A stretch of 10,271 bases of DNA from JANYCG01 sp031431035 (GCA_031431035.1 JANPCR010000038.1:1-10271); one strand, 5' to 3'. Shown: positions 1 through 6,244, numbered from the stretch's first letter. A program made the numbers and translations. Notes: a model not told the origin generated them from the letters alone.

Positions 1-1
1 T

Positions 2-940
2 CAGCATCGGCTTTTGCCTGCCCGCGGCATCATGGCAAGGCGAGATGAAATTCTAGTGACCGCCGGCGCGCAAATGGCCTGCTACCTGCTGGCCAACGTA
101 CTGTTGGACCGAAAAACCATTGTGGGAATTGAAGACCCCGGCTACCCGGATGCGCGCAACAATTTTTTGCTGCGCAGTGACGACGTTAGGGCTTTGCCGA
201 TTGATGCAGAGGGGCTGATCGCCTCTCGCGCCATGGGCCAGTGCGCCTATGTTTTTGTAACGCCGAGCCACCAGTGTCCGACCACAGTTACCATGACACT
301 GCAGCGGCGCCAAGAGATTTTGGACCTGGCCAAAAAGCGCGATGTGGTGCTCTTCGAAGATGACCACGAAAGCGAGTTGAACTTTTCGGGCAGACCGTTG
401 CCAGCATTAAAAAGCCTGGACACCGATGGACGTGTCATCTATCTTGGCAGCCTGTCTAAAACACTGGCACATGGTTTGCGCATCGGTTACATCGTGGCAC
501 CCGCCGAGTTGATACGCGAGCTGCGCGCTCTGCGCAGGCTGATCCTGCGGCACACGCCAGCCAACAACGCGCACACCGCCAGCCTCTTTATAGCCCAGGG
601 TCACCACGACGCGTTTATTCGAAAATTGAACTTGACCTACCGCGAGCGACGAGAGCGCTTGAATGAAGCGTTTGCAAATTTACTACCGCAGTTTCATGTC
701 ACCCCGTCGCAAGGCGGCTCTGGCGCATGGGTCAAAGGGCCAGACGGCCTCAACTCAGAAGTCCTGGCTGAAAACTGTGCAGCGCGTGGCGTATTGATCG
801 AACCTGGTGATATCTTCTTTAAAAAATCATCCATTGCGGGCCAGTCCTATTTCAGGTTGGGCTACTCCGCCATTCAGGGGAGTCTGATTGAAGCGGGCGT
901 GCAGGAAATAGATCGCGCCTACAGAGCAATCCAAATTTAG
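2..940 (+). CDS. MocR/GabR-family regulator, aminotransferase-like domain (5' partial)
   Basis: This is the C-terminal, fold-type I PLP-binding part of a MocR/GabR-type transcription factor. The frame is open to the left edge with no stop, so the missing N-terminal winged-helix (GntR) domain should lie outside the window; the internal TTG at 14 is not a real start. Family landmarks appear in order: ILVTAGAQ near base 50, IEDPGYP near 130, the EDDxxSE block at 356-376, the Schiff-base lysine in SLSKTL (codon 458-460) followed by LRIGY, and a late FRLGY with the carboxylate-binding arginine. MocR proteins use PLP, or a PLP adduct with an amino compound, to control nearby genes in amino acid, vitamin B6 or osmolyte metabolism; the target is not visible here. 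One oddity is histidine at 365-367, where relatives usually have the PLP-contacting tyrosine of EDDYDSE. A free-standing aminotransferase is possible but the motif set favours MocR. Confidence 0.85.
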   Translation, partial: QHRLLPARGIMARRDEILVTAGAQMACYLLANVLLDRKTIVGIEDPGYPDARNNFLLRSDDVRALPIDAEGLIASRAMGQCAYVFVTPSHQCPTTVTMTLQRRQEILDLAKKRDVVLFEDDHESELNFSGRPLPALKSLDTDGRVIYLGSLSKTLAHGLRIGYIVAPAELIRELRALRRLILRHTPANNAHTASLFIAQGHHDAFIRKLNLTYRERRERLNEAFANLLPQFHVTPSQGGSGAWVKGPDGLNSEVLAENCAARGVLIEPGDIFFKKSSIAGQSYFRLGYSAIQGSLIEAGVQEIDRAYRAIQI

Positions 941-1120
941 TACCGTTCATTTTCCCAACTCGTTTGGCCATTTCGGACTGAAAGGGCGCAGACACAGACG
1001 CTGAGTTTCGCCAGGCAGTCTAGGCTTCAAGGTGCCCTGCTAGAATTCTTGGGTGTGAGTATTTGAATGAGTCATCAAACAAGTCTATTGGCCAAATCCG
1101 CGTGAGTGGACTTTGAAACG

Positions 1121-1213
1121 GCCCGAGTGGTGAAATAGGTAGACACATCGGACTTAAAATCCGCCGCTTCGTGAATAACGGGCGTACCGGTTCGATTCCG
1201 GTCTCGGGCACCA
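1121..1213 (+). tRNA. tRNA-Leu (anticodon UAA)
   Basis: The cloverleaf can be folded by hand. The acceptor GCCCGAG (1121-1127) pairs with CTCGGGC (1203-1209), with discriminator A at 1210 and an encoded CCA at 1211-1213. The D arm has a 3-bp GTG/CAC stem with GG at 1138-1139. The anticodon loop CTTAAAA (1153-1159) gives TAA at 1155-1157. The T stem ACCGG/CCGGT (1186-1190/1198-1202) encloses TTCGATT. The 21-base variable arm (1165-1185) is long, as expected for a class II tRNA, and can form a CGC/GCG plus CGT/ACG stem. Together these give leucine UAA, which reads UUA codons (and UUG by wobble). One blemish is the outermost anticodon-stem pair, T1148 with C1164, which is a mismatch. No convincing promoter was found in the 180 bases before it. 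Confidence 0.97.
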
Positions 1214-1270
1214 TCAAAATCAAGATTCGACACTTCCCCTTTTGTTTGAATTGCAAGGTAGACTGCTTTC

Positions 1271-1927
1271 ATGTCTCGTCCCAACACACCCTTTGAAATC
1301 CATGTCCATGGACAGGTTCCCTTGCGTGCTGACGTCGCTTTCGAGCAAGTTCAGGACGCGCTCAAGCCCCTGTGGAAGTACGCCGGGGCGCGCTCTCTGG
1401 CCGACGGTGCCACCAGCGCCTACGAAGACGAGCCTGGCATCACCTTTGACGTGAAAGCGCACCTGCTGCAGCTGTGCTGGACGGTGGCGGGCGATGAAGA
1501 CTTCAAGCAGTCGCTTGACGAAATGTGCATGAACGTCAACGAGCTGAGCGAGACCGGAGCCACGATTGAAGTCACCTTTTACGATACCGATTTCGATGAA
1601 GATGACGACGATTCTGACGACGACTCGCGCGATGACTTCATGATGCTGTTTGTCGGCCCCAACCCGGCTGCCATCATGCAAGTGCAGCGCGATTTGCTGG
1701 TGCAAGACATGATCACCCTGATGGAGCGCCACTTTGATGGGGCTGAACTGTCGGGCGTTGTCTCTGAAGTGGACAAACTGTTTGCCCAGCGCTTTGATTC
1801 ACTCGTGAATTCCCTGGAACTGGGCCGGCCACCGCGTGGCAATGGGCCTGGTGGTTCGGGTGGCGCAGGCGGGTCTGGCGGTTCAGGCCACGGCGGCGGT
1901 GGGCGCAAGCCGCGGCACCTGCATTGA
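1271..1927 (+). CDS. Conserved-looking hypothetical protein with acidic patch and Gly-rich tail
   Basis: This 218-residue protein has no function I can assign. The N-terminal part (about 1-103) looks like a folded alpha/beta domain, with IHVHG near the start and LLQLCWTVAGDEDF at 65-78. A strongly acidic run, mostly Asp with Glu and Ser, spans about 105-122. A second folded part follows (123-185), containing FVGPNPAAIMQVQRDLL and MERHFDG. The tail from about 187 is rich in Gly and Ser and ends with basic residues and His. There is no signal peptide or membrane segment, so a cytoplasmic protein is expected. I have a weak recollection of similar Burkholderiales proteins annotated as a domain of unknown function (possibly DUF6806), but this is not certain. 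The ATG lies 57 bases after the tRNA-Leu CCA, so read-through from the tRNA promoter is possible. A weak AAGG at 1255-1258 precedes it. The gene ends before a shared palindromic terminator. Confidence 0.85.
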   Translation: MSRPNTPFEIHVHGQVPLRADVAFEQVQDALKPLWKYAGARSLADGATSAYEDEPGITFDVKAHLLQLCWTVAGDEDFKQSLDEMCMNVNELSETGATIEVTFYDTDFDEDDDDSDDDSRDDFMMLFVGPNPAAIMQVQRDLLVQDMITLMERHFDGAELSGVVSEVDKLFAQRFDSLVNSLELGRPPRGNGPGGSGGAGGSGGSGHGGGGRKPRHLH

Positions 1928-1956
1928 CCTTGAGGGTTGGCATCGGTAGAATTTTG

Positions 1957-2024
1957 TTGCTACTATAATAATAGCAAACTATCTATATTATTCGAGAGCT
2001 AGAGGCCTATTTAATTGATAATTT
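1957..2024. repeat. Degenerate AT-rich intergenic repeat (Comamonadaceae-type)
   Basis: This AT-rich stretch contrasts with its GC-rich surroundings. It begins with the inverted repeat TTGCTA (1957-1962) / TAGCAA (1972-1977) around a 9-base loop. It continues through AGAGCTAGAGGCC (1995-2007) into an AT-rich end. That order, a small TAGC hairpin and then a GCTAGAGGCC block, resembles a dispersed intergenic element I associate with Comamonadaceae genomes. The assignment is from memory of the pattern. No coding frame or mobility gene is present. Confidence 0.5.
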
Positions 2025-2046
2025 AGCCGTTTTCTCGATAATTCTC

Positions 2047-2074
2047 AAAAAAAGAACCTGCAGGTTCTTTTTTT
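2047..2074. terminator. Bidirectional intrinsic terminator
   Basis: The stretch is a perfect 28-base palindrome: seven A, GAACCTG, CAGGTTC, seven T. It can form a stem with a T tract on either strand. It lies 120 bases after the stop of the plus-strand gene ending at 1927 and 15 bases beyond the stop of the minus-strand glutathione S-transferase gene, so it can terminate both converging transcripts. Confidence 0.85.
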
Positions 2075-2088
2075 GAATTCCTCTGATT

Positions 2089-2793
2089 TCAGCGCTTCTG
2101 GTACTGCGTTTTGCCAAACAGAATGTCGCGCTCGTTATCACCCGTCAGGGGTTTGCGCAAAGTGGCCAGCACGTCAACGCCGCGTTGAACCGCTGGGCGT
2201 GCCGCGATTTTGTCAAACCAGGCCTTCAGGTGCGGGTAATCTGCCCAGTCAATGCCCTGGTTGGCCCAATTTCGCAGCCACGGAAAAATGGCGATGTCAG
2301 CGATGGAATACTGGGCGCCGCCGATGAATTTGGACTTGGCAAGCCGCACATCCATCACGCCGTAAATGCGCTTGGTTTCATTGGTGTAACGGTTGATGGC
2401 GTACTCGACCTTTTCGGGCGCGTACAAGCGAAAGTGGTGGGTTTGCCCGATCATCGGCCCGACCCCGCCCATTTGAAACATCAGCCACTGCAAAACCTCA
2501 AATTTTTGACGATCCGTTGTCGGCAGAAATTTGCCCGTTTTGGCTGCGAGGTACAGCAAAATCGCCCCTGACTCGAACACCGAAATGGGTTTTCCGTCGG
2601 GTCCATGGGGGTCCACCAGTGCAGGGATTTTGTTGTTCGGGCTGATTTTTAAAAAATCAGGCTTGAACTGGTCGCCCGTGCCAATGTTGATGGGCAAAGC
2701 CTGCCAGTCACGCCCCAATCGCAAGCCGCATTCTTCCAGCATGATGTGGACTTTGTGGCCGTTCGGGGTGGGCCAAGAGTAGACATCAATCAT
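2089..2793 (-). CDS. yfcG: YfcG-like (Nu-class) glutathione S-transferase / disulfide-bond reductase
   Basis: This 234-residue, two-domain glutathione S-transferase closely matches the pattern of E. coli YfcG. The thioredoxin-like half carries PTPNGHK at 8-14, with Thr9 and Asn11, the residues YfcG uses around glutathione in place of a catalytic Tyr, Ser or Cys. It also has SPNNKIPAL with the cis-proline at 51-59 and ESGAI (74-78) for the gamma-glutamyl group. The helical half has GPMIGQTHHF and the N-capping segment YSIADIAIFPW. YfcG binds oxidised glutathione and reduces disulfides or peroxides, with little classical transferase activity. The protein should be cytoplasmic. The start ATG at 2793 has AAGG upstream. 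The gene is last in the minus-strand run, 56 bases after the acyl-CoA dehydrogenase stop, and is followed by the palindromic terminator. Its link to acyl-CoA metabolism is unclear; detoxification of reactive intermediates is only a guess. Confidence 0.9.
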   Translation of the reverse strand: MIDVYSWPTPNGHKVHIMLEECGLRLGRDWQALPINIGTGDQFKPDFLKISPNNKIPALVDPHGPDGKPISVFESGAILLYLAAKTGKFLPTTDRQKFEVLQWLMFQMGGVGPMIGQTHHFRLYAPEKVEYAINRYTNETKRIYGVMDVRLAKSKFIGGAQYSIADIAIFPWLRNWANQGIDWADYPHLKAWFDKIAARPAVQRGVDVLATLRKPLTGDNERDILFGKTQYQKR

Positions 2794-2849
2794 GGGGCAG
2801 CCTTGCTTGCAATGGGGGTTGGTTACGGTTCAATCGGGTTCAATTGAGT

Positions 2850-4124
2850 TTAAGAGCCGCGCGTGATGGGCATTTCGACCTCGCGCGGGTTGGCCGCGTA
2901 CTTGCCAAGTTCCAGCTTGGCAATGGCATTGCGATGCACTTCATCCGGGCCATCCGCAAAGCGCAGTGTGCGAGCCATGGTGTAGCTGTAGGCCAGCGGA
3001 AAGTCGTCGCACATGCCGCCGCCACCGTGCACTTGCATGGCCCAGTCAATCACTTGGCAGGCCATGCTGGGGGCGACCACTTTGATCATGGCGATCTCGT
3101 TTTTGGCGACCTTGTTGCCGGCAATGTCCATCAGCCAGGCGGCCTTGAGCGTCAGCAAGCGCGCCATGTCGATTTTGCAACGGGCTTCGGCAATGCGCTC
3201 TTGGGTGACGGTTTGCGACGCCACGGTTTTGCCAAAAGCCACGCGGGATGAGGCGCGTTTGCACATCAATTCGAGCGCGCGCTCGGACAGGCCAATCAGG
3301 CGCATGCAATGGTGAATGCGTCCGGGGCCAAGGCGGCCTTGGGCGATTTCGAAACCGCGACCTTCCCCGAGCAAAATATTGGTCACTGGGACTTTCACGT
3401 CTTTGAACACTATTTCCATGTGGCCGTGTGGAGCGTCGTCGTAGCCAAACACGGTTAAGGGGCGCACCACGGTGATGCCAGGGGTGTTGGCAGGCATCAG
3501 AACCATGCTTTGCTGCGAGTGGCGCGGCGCTTCAGGGTCGGTTTTGCCCATGGTGATGTAAATCTCGCAACGCGGATCGCCCGCGCCAGAAATCCACCAT
3601 TTGCGGCCATTGATGACGTAGTTGTCGCCCTGGCGCTCAATGCGGGTTTCGATGTTGGTAGCGTCGCTGGAGGCCACGTCAGGCTCTGTCATGGCAAATG
3701 CGGAGCGAATTTTGCCCTCTAGCAAGGGTTTCAGCCAACGCGCTTTGTTTTCTTCAGAGCCGTAACGGGCAATGGTTTCCATATTGCCTGTGTCGGGGGC
3801 AGAGCAATTGAACACCTCGCTGGACCACATGGCACGGCCCATGATTTCGGCCAAGGGCGCATACTCTTGGTTGGTCAGTCCTGCGCCCACGTAGCCTGAG
3901 GCTGCCGCACTGTCAACCGGCAAAAACAGATTCCATAGCCCGGCCGCCTGGGCCTTGGGCTTTAGTTTTTCGATGGTTTGGAGCGGTGTCCAGCGCTTGC
4001 CAGCGGCGGTGTTGGCAGCGATTTCAGCGTGGTAAGCGGCTTCAGACGGGTAAATGTACTCGTCCATGAAGGCCTGCAAACGGCCCTGAAGTTGCTTGGT
4101 TTTGGGTGAATAGTCAAAGTCCAT
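2850..4124 (-). CDS. Acyl-CoA dehydrogenase, ACAD10/ACAD11-type (LvaC-like)
   Basis: This 424-residue FAD-dependent acyl-CoA dehydrogenase-fold protein is full length for the family. The N-terminal helical domain covers about 1-140. The FAD/substrate signature AMTEPDVASSD lies at 144-154, followed by the beta-domain motif INGRKWWISGAGDPRC. The C-terminal helical domain carries VHGGGGMCDDFPLAY and then RFADGPDEVH. In canonical family members the catalytic base in the last block is Glu (EGT in medium-chain enzymes); here the aligned residue is Asp, about 391, in DGP, which fits the ACAD10/11 branch. Members linked to an APH-like kinase (ACAD10/11, LvaC) convert phosphorylated 4-hydroxyacyl-CoA to 3-hydroxyacyl-CoA. 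The kinase-like gene lies 93 bases upstream. The start is supported by GGAG six bases before the ATG. A plain dehydrogenase of medium, long or branched acyl-CoA cannot be excluded. Confidence 0.9.
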   Translation of the reverse strand: MDFDYSPKTKQLQGRLQAFMDEYIYPSEAAYHAEIAANTAAGKRWTPLQTIEKLKPKAQAAGLWNLFLPVDSAAASGYVGAGLTNQEYAPLAEIMGRAMWSSEVFNCSAPDTGNMETIARYGSEENKARWLKPLLEGKIRSAFAMTEPDVASSDATNIETRIERQGDNYVINGRKWWISGAGDPRCEIYITMGKTDPEAPRHSQQSMVLMPANTPGITVVRPLTVFGYDDAPHGHMEIVFKDVKVPVTNILLGEGRGFEIAQGRLGPGRIHHCMRLIGLSERALELMCKRASSRVAFGKTVASQTVTQERIAEARCKIDMARLLTLKAAWLMDIAGNKVAKNEIAMIKVVAPSMACQVIDWAMQVHGGGGMCDDFPLAYSYTMARTLRFADGPDEVHRNAIAKLELGKYAANPREVEMPITRGS

Positions 4125-4132
4125 AGAAGGCT

Positions 4133-4180
4133 CCGGTGAGGTTGATAGGGGTGTTGGGTTGGATGTTGATTTGGATGTTG
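4133..4180. repeat. Imperfect 12-bp tandem repeat, four units
   Basis: Four successive 12-base units each end in GTTG on the plus strand: ccggtgaggttg, ataggggtgttg, ggttggatgttg and atttggatgttg. The last two match at 10 of 12 positions and the outer ones are more diverged. The repeat fills half of the gap between the phosphotransferase stop and the acyl-CoA dehydrogenase start, and its last unit includes part of the dehydrogenase ribosome binding site (GGAG on the minus strand, 4131-4134). Confidence 0.65.
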
Positions 4181-4217
4181 ACTTGGGGCCGAAACGCAGT
4201 TGAAGTCGGCTGAAAAA

Positions 4218-5303
4218 TCAGGCTTGCTGGGCAAACTGCCAAGCCAGTTGCGCCAATGGCCTGGCGCCTGCGCCAGAGCTGACTGCTTGCGCACTCGAGG
4301 CCGTGCCCGCTTCAACCCGCTTGGCAATGCCTTGCAAAATCGCCGCAATGCGAAACATGTTGTAGGCCATGTAAAAGCTCCAGTCTTTGGCCAATTCCTC
4401 AGGTGTGGTCAGGCCTGTGCGTGCGCAGTAACTGCGGATGTACTCGGCTTCGCTAGGAATGCCCAGCGACGCGATATCGACCCCGCCAATGCCTCGCCCC
4501 AGGCCTTCTGGAATGTGCCAGGTCATGCAGTGGTAGCTGAAGTCGGCCAACGGGTGGCCCAATGTGGATAGCTCCCAGTCCAGCACGGCGATGACGCGCG
4601 GTTCGGTCGGATGAAACATCAGGTTGTCCAAGCGAAAGTCACCGTGCACGATGCTGACCATGGACTCGGATCGCGCCATCGCCGGAATATGCAGTGGCAG
4701 CCAGGCCATCAACTGGTCCATTTCAGGAATCGGCTGGGTGACAGATGCGATGTACTGTTTGCTCCAGCGACCGATTTGGCGTTCAAAATAATTGCCGGGT
4801 TTGCCGAAGGTGCTCAAGCCACGGTCTGCAAACTGAACCGTGTGAAGTGCCGCAATCACACGGTTCATTTCTGCGTAGATTGCCGCGCGTTCAGGCTTGC
4901 TCATGTCGGGCAGGGTTTGGTTCCACATCACGCGGCCCTGCATGAATTCCATGATGTAGAAGGCGCGGCCAATCACGGACTCGTCTTCACACAGGCAATA
5001 CATGTGCGGCACCGGAACTTCGCTGCCTTGCAGCCCGCGCATCACCGCGTATTCGCGCTCAACCGCGTGCGCTGAGGGCAGCAGTTTGGCCACTGGCCCG
5101 GGCTTGGCACGCATCACATAGCTTTTGCTGGGCGTGGTGAGTTTGTAGGTCGGGTTGGACTGGCCGCCTTTGAAGGATTCGACTGTCAAAGGGCCTGCGA
5201 AACCTTCGAGGTTTTTGTCCAGCCAGGCGGTCAGCGCCGCGGTGTCAAACGCTTGTTTTTCCGAAACCGGTCGGGTGCCGACAAAATGGTCGTAATCACT
5301 CAT
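4218..5303 (-). CDS. APH-family phosphotransferase (ACAD10/11 kinase-domain-like, LvaA-like)
   Basis: This 361-residue protein has the aminoglycoside-phosphotransferase/choline-kinase fold. The nucleotide-binding lobe has the glycine turn KGGQSNPTYKL (about 45-55) and the ATP-contacting lysine in VMRAKP (about 67). The catalytic loop is VHGDFRLDN (Asp about 222, Asn about 227). The metal-binding Asp is in VLDWE (about 242), followed by GHPLADFSYH. Antibiotic resistance is unlikely: this branch neighbours acyl-CoA dehydrogenases and is the stand-alone form of the ACAD10/11 N-terminal kinase domain. LvaA of Pseudomonas putida, with LvaB, phosphorylates 4-hydroxyacyl-CoA. I chose the ATG at 5303 (MSDYDHF). 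The same frame stays open upstream to 5411, but that extension runs through a GC-rich repeat and encodes low-complexity Arg/Gly/Ser sequence. No LvaB-like small gene was seen nearby. Confidence 0.88.
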   Translation of the reverse strand: MSDYDHFVGTRPVSEKQAFDTAALTAWLDKNLEGFAGPLTVESFKGGQSNPTYKLTTPSKSYVMRAKPGPVAKLLPSAHAVEREYAVMRGLQGSEVPVPHMYCLCEDESVIGRAFYIMEFMQGRVMWNQTLPDMSKPERAAIYAEMNRVIAALHTVQFADRGLSTFGKPGNYFERQIGRWSKQYIASVTQPIPEMDQLMAWLPLHIPAMARSESMVSIVHGDFRLDNLMFHPTEPRVIAVLDWELSTLGHPLADFSYHCMTWHIPEGLGRGIGGVDIASLGIPSEAEYIRSYCARTGLTTPEELAKDWSFYMAYNMFRIAAILQGIAKRVEAGTASSAQAVSSGAGARPLAQLAWQFAQQA

Positions 5304-5310
5304 GGGGATG

Positions 5311-5392
5311 TGGCCCCCACGCTTGCCACTGCGTGTGCTGCGCTGCCCCCCGAGGGGGCTAATTTCCCTAGGGGCGGCCCGTCGGGAAATTG
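5311..5392. repeat. GC-rich intergenic repeat with two hairpins (Comamonadaceae-type)
   Basis: Two adjacent inverted repeats are visible. GCCCCC (5345-5350) and GGGGGC (5354-5359) close a 3-base loop. AATTTCCC (5361-5368) and GGGAAATT (5384-5391) enclose a GC-rich 15-base loop. The C-run, GAG, G-run core followed by GGGGCGGCCC resembles a very common intergenic element of Comamonadaceae, often found around stops and between operon genes. It lies between the Crp/Fnr-type gene and the phosphotransferase start and could act as a partial terminator or RNA-stability element. Family membership is from memory. Confidence 0.6.
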
Positions 5393-5459
5393 TTCCTGCG
5401 CCATTTGGCATGACTTGACGTCAATTTTTGAATTCATAGCGATGAGTTCCGATCCGAGG

Positions 5460-6179
5460 TCAATTGTCTGCGTCGAGGATGCGCATCAAAATGGCGCGGT
5501 TGCGCACCACCAGGCCGCCCGGTTCGATGCGAATCGCGCCTTCGCGCTCCATGGATTTCAGCTCCTGGTTGACCCGCTGACGGGATGCGCCCAACAGTTG
5601 GGCCAGCTCTTCCTGCGCCAGTTGCAGGCTGATGCGCATTTCGCTGGCATCCGACAAGCTGGGCACGCCGTAGCTGCGAACCAGATGAATCAATTGCTTG
5701 GCCAACCGGGCACGAAGGGGCAGGGTGTTGAGGTCTTCCACCAATCCAAACAGCTGACGAATGCGCCTGGCGTGCAAGCGCAGCATGGCTTCGTAAAGCT
5801 CGACGTGGGCCGCCAGAATTTTGCGGAAATCGGCTTTGGCAACACACAAAATCGTGCTGTCGCCGTGGGCATAGGCGTCGTGCGTGCGCTGGTCGCCGTC
5901 GAATATCGCCACATCGCCGAACCAAATGCCCGGTTCGACGTAAGTCAGCGTGATCTGCTTGCCTGAAATCGAGGTCGAACTGACCCGCACAGCGCCGTGC
6001 GCGCAGGCGATCCAGGCTTCGGGCGGTTCGCCGCGTGCGGCAATCAGCTCGCCGTCTGCATAGCGTTTGACATAGGCGCATCGAAGTATGTCGTGGCGTA
6101 GGGAAGGGGAGAGGGATGAAAACCAGCGACCAGAATTGATCGCCTCGCGTTCGTCGATGGTAAGAATCGGATCAATCAT
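5460..6179 (-). CDS. Crp/Fnr-family transcriptional regulator
   Basis: This 239-residue regulator has an N-terminal cyclic-nucleotide-binding-like beta-roll (about 18-120: GELIAARGEPPEAW, FGDVAIFDGDQRTHDAYA). A long dimer helix follows (about 122-150). The C-terminal winged helix (about 153-235) has the helix-turn-helix in LAQEELAQLLGASRQRVNQELKSM, with recognition helix SRQRVNQEL. The roll lacks the usual phosphate-binding Gly-Glu...Arg-Ser/Thr arrangement of CRP, and the three cysteines (34, 59, 112) do not form an N-terminal FNR iron-sulfur motif. The signal is therefore unknown. A TTG at 6212 would add 11 residues; the ATG at 6179 is preferred because the family motifs follow it closely, although neither start has a strong ribosome binding site. 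The gene sits between the 3-hydroxyacyl-CoA dehydrogenase and the phosphotransferase, so local control of acyl-CoA genes is plausible. Confidence 0.9.
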   Translation of the reverse strand: MIDPILTIDEREAINSGRWFSSLSPSLRHDILRCAYVKRYADGELIAARGEPPEAWIACAHGAVRVSSTSISGKQITLTYVEPGIWFGDVAIFDGDQRTHDAYAHGDSTILCVAKADFRKILAAHVELYEAMLRLHARRIRQLFGLVEDLNTLPLRARLAKQLIHLVRSYGVPSLSDASEMRISLQLAQEELAQLLGASRQRVNQELKSMEREGAIRIEPGGLVVRNRAILMRILDADN

Positions 6180-6230
6180 GGGCTGTCTTGTGGGGGACTG
6201 AAAGTGGGTCAAACTGTCGCTTCAGGGACG

Positions 6231-6244
6231 CCTTAGGGCTAAGG
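6231..6244. promoter_or_regulatory. Possible operator: 14-bp palindrome upstream of the Crp/Fnr-type gene
   Basis: CCTTAG, GG, CTAAGG is a perfect inverted repeat ending 52 bases before the regulator's ATG, in the 188-base gap after the 3-hydroxyacyl-CoA dehydrogenase gene. It has the two-fold symmetry of an operator and is too short and lacks the T tract for a terminator. Binding by the adjacent regulator is a guess; no clear -10/-35 pair was found beside it. Confidence 0.3.

Noticed and set aside
1041..1046. TAGAAT as a possible -10 box for tRNA-Leu
   Set aside because: No acceptable -35 hexamer is found 16-18 bases upstream, and the start would be about 75 bases before the tRNA; possible but unsupported.
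1020..1287. Two short minus-strand frames across the tRNA region
   Set aside because: They are antisense reads of the tRNA-Leu gene and its flanks; the PETGIEPVRP-like peptide is a familiar artefact of translating a tRNA backwards.
1964..1969. Perfect TATAAT hexamer
   Set aside because: It lies in the hairpin loop of the AT-rich repeat, no -35-like sequence is at a proper distance, and no gene starts downstream on the plus strand.
2827..2845. Direct repeat GGTTCAAT at 2827-2834 and 2838-2845
   Set aside because: Two 8-base copies in a short gap are easily chance and match no operator I know.
5304..5411. Longer N terminus for the phosphotransferase
   Set aside because: The extra 36 residues are encoded by the GC-rich repeat, are low-complexity and Arg-rich, and do not resemble the family; the ATG at 5303 gives a normal kinase start.
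5253..5966. 237-codon plus-strand frame
   Set aside because: It is antisense to the Crp/Fnr-type gene and the start of the kinase, shows no domain and has no ribosome binding site; it is a GC-rich shadow frame.
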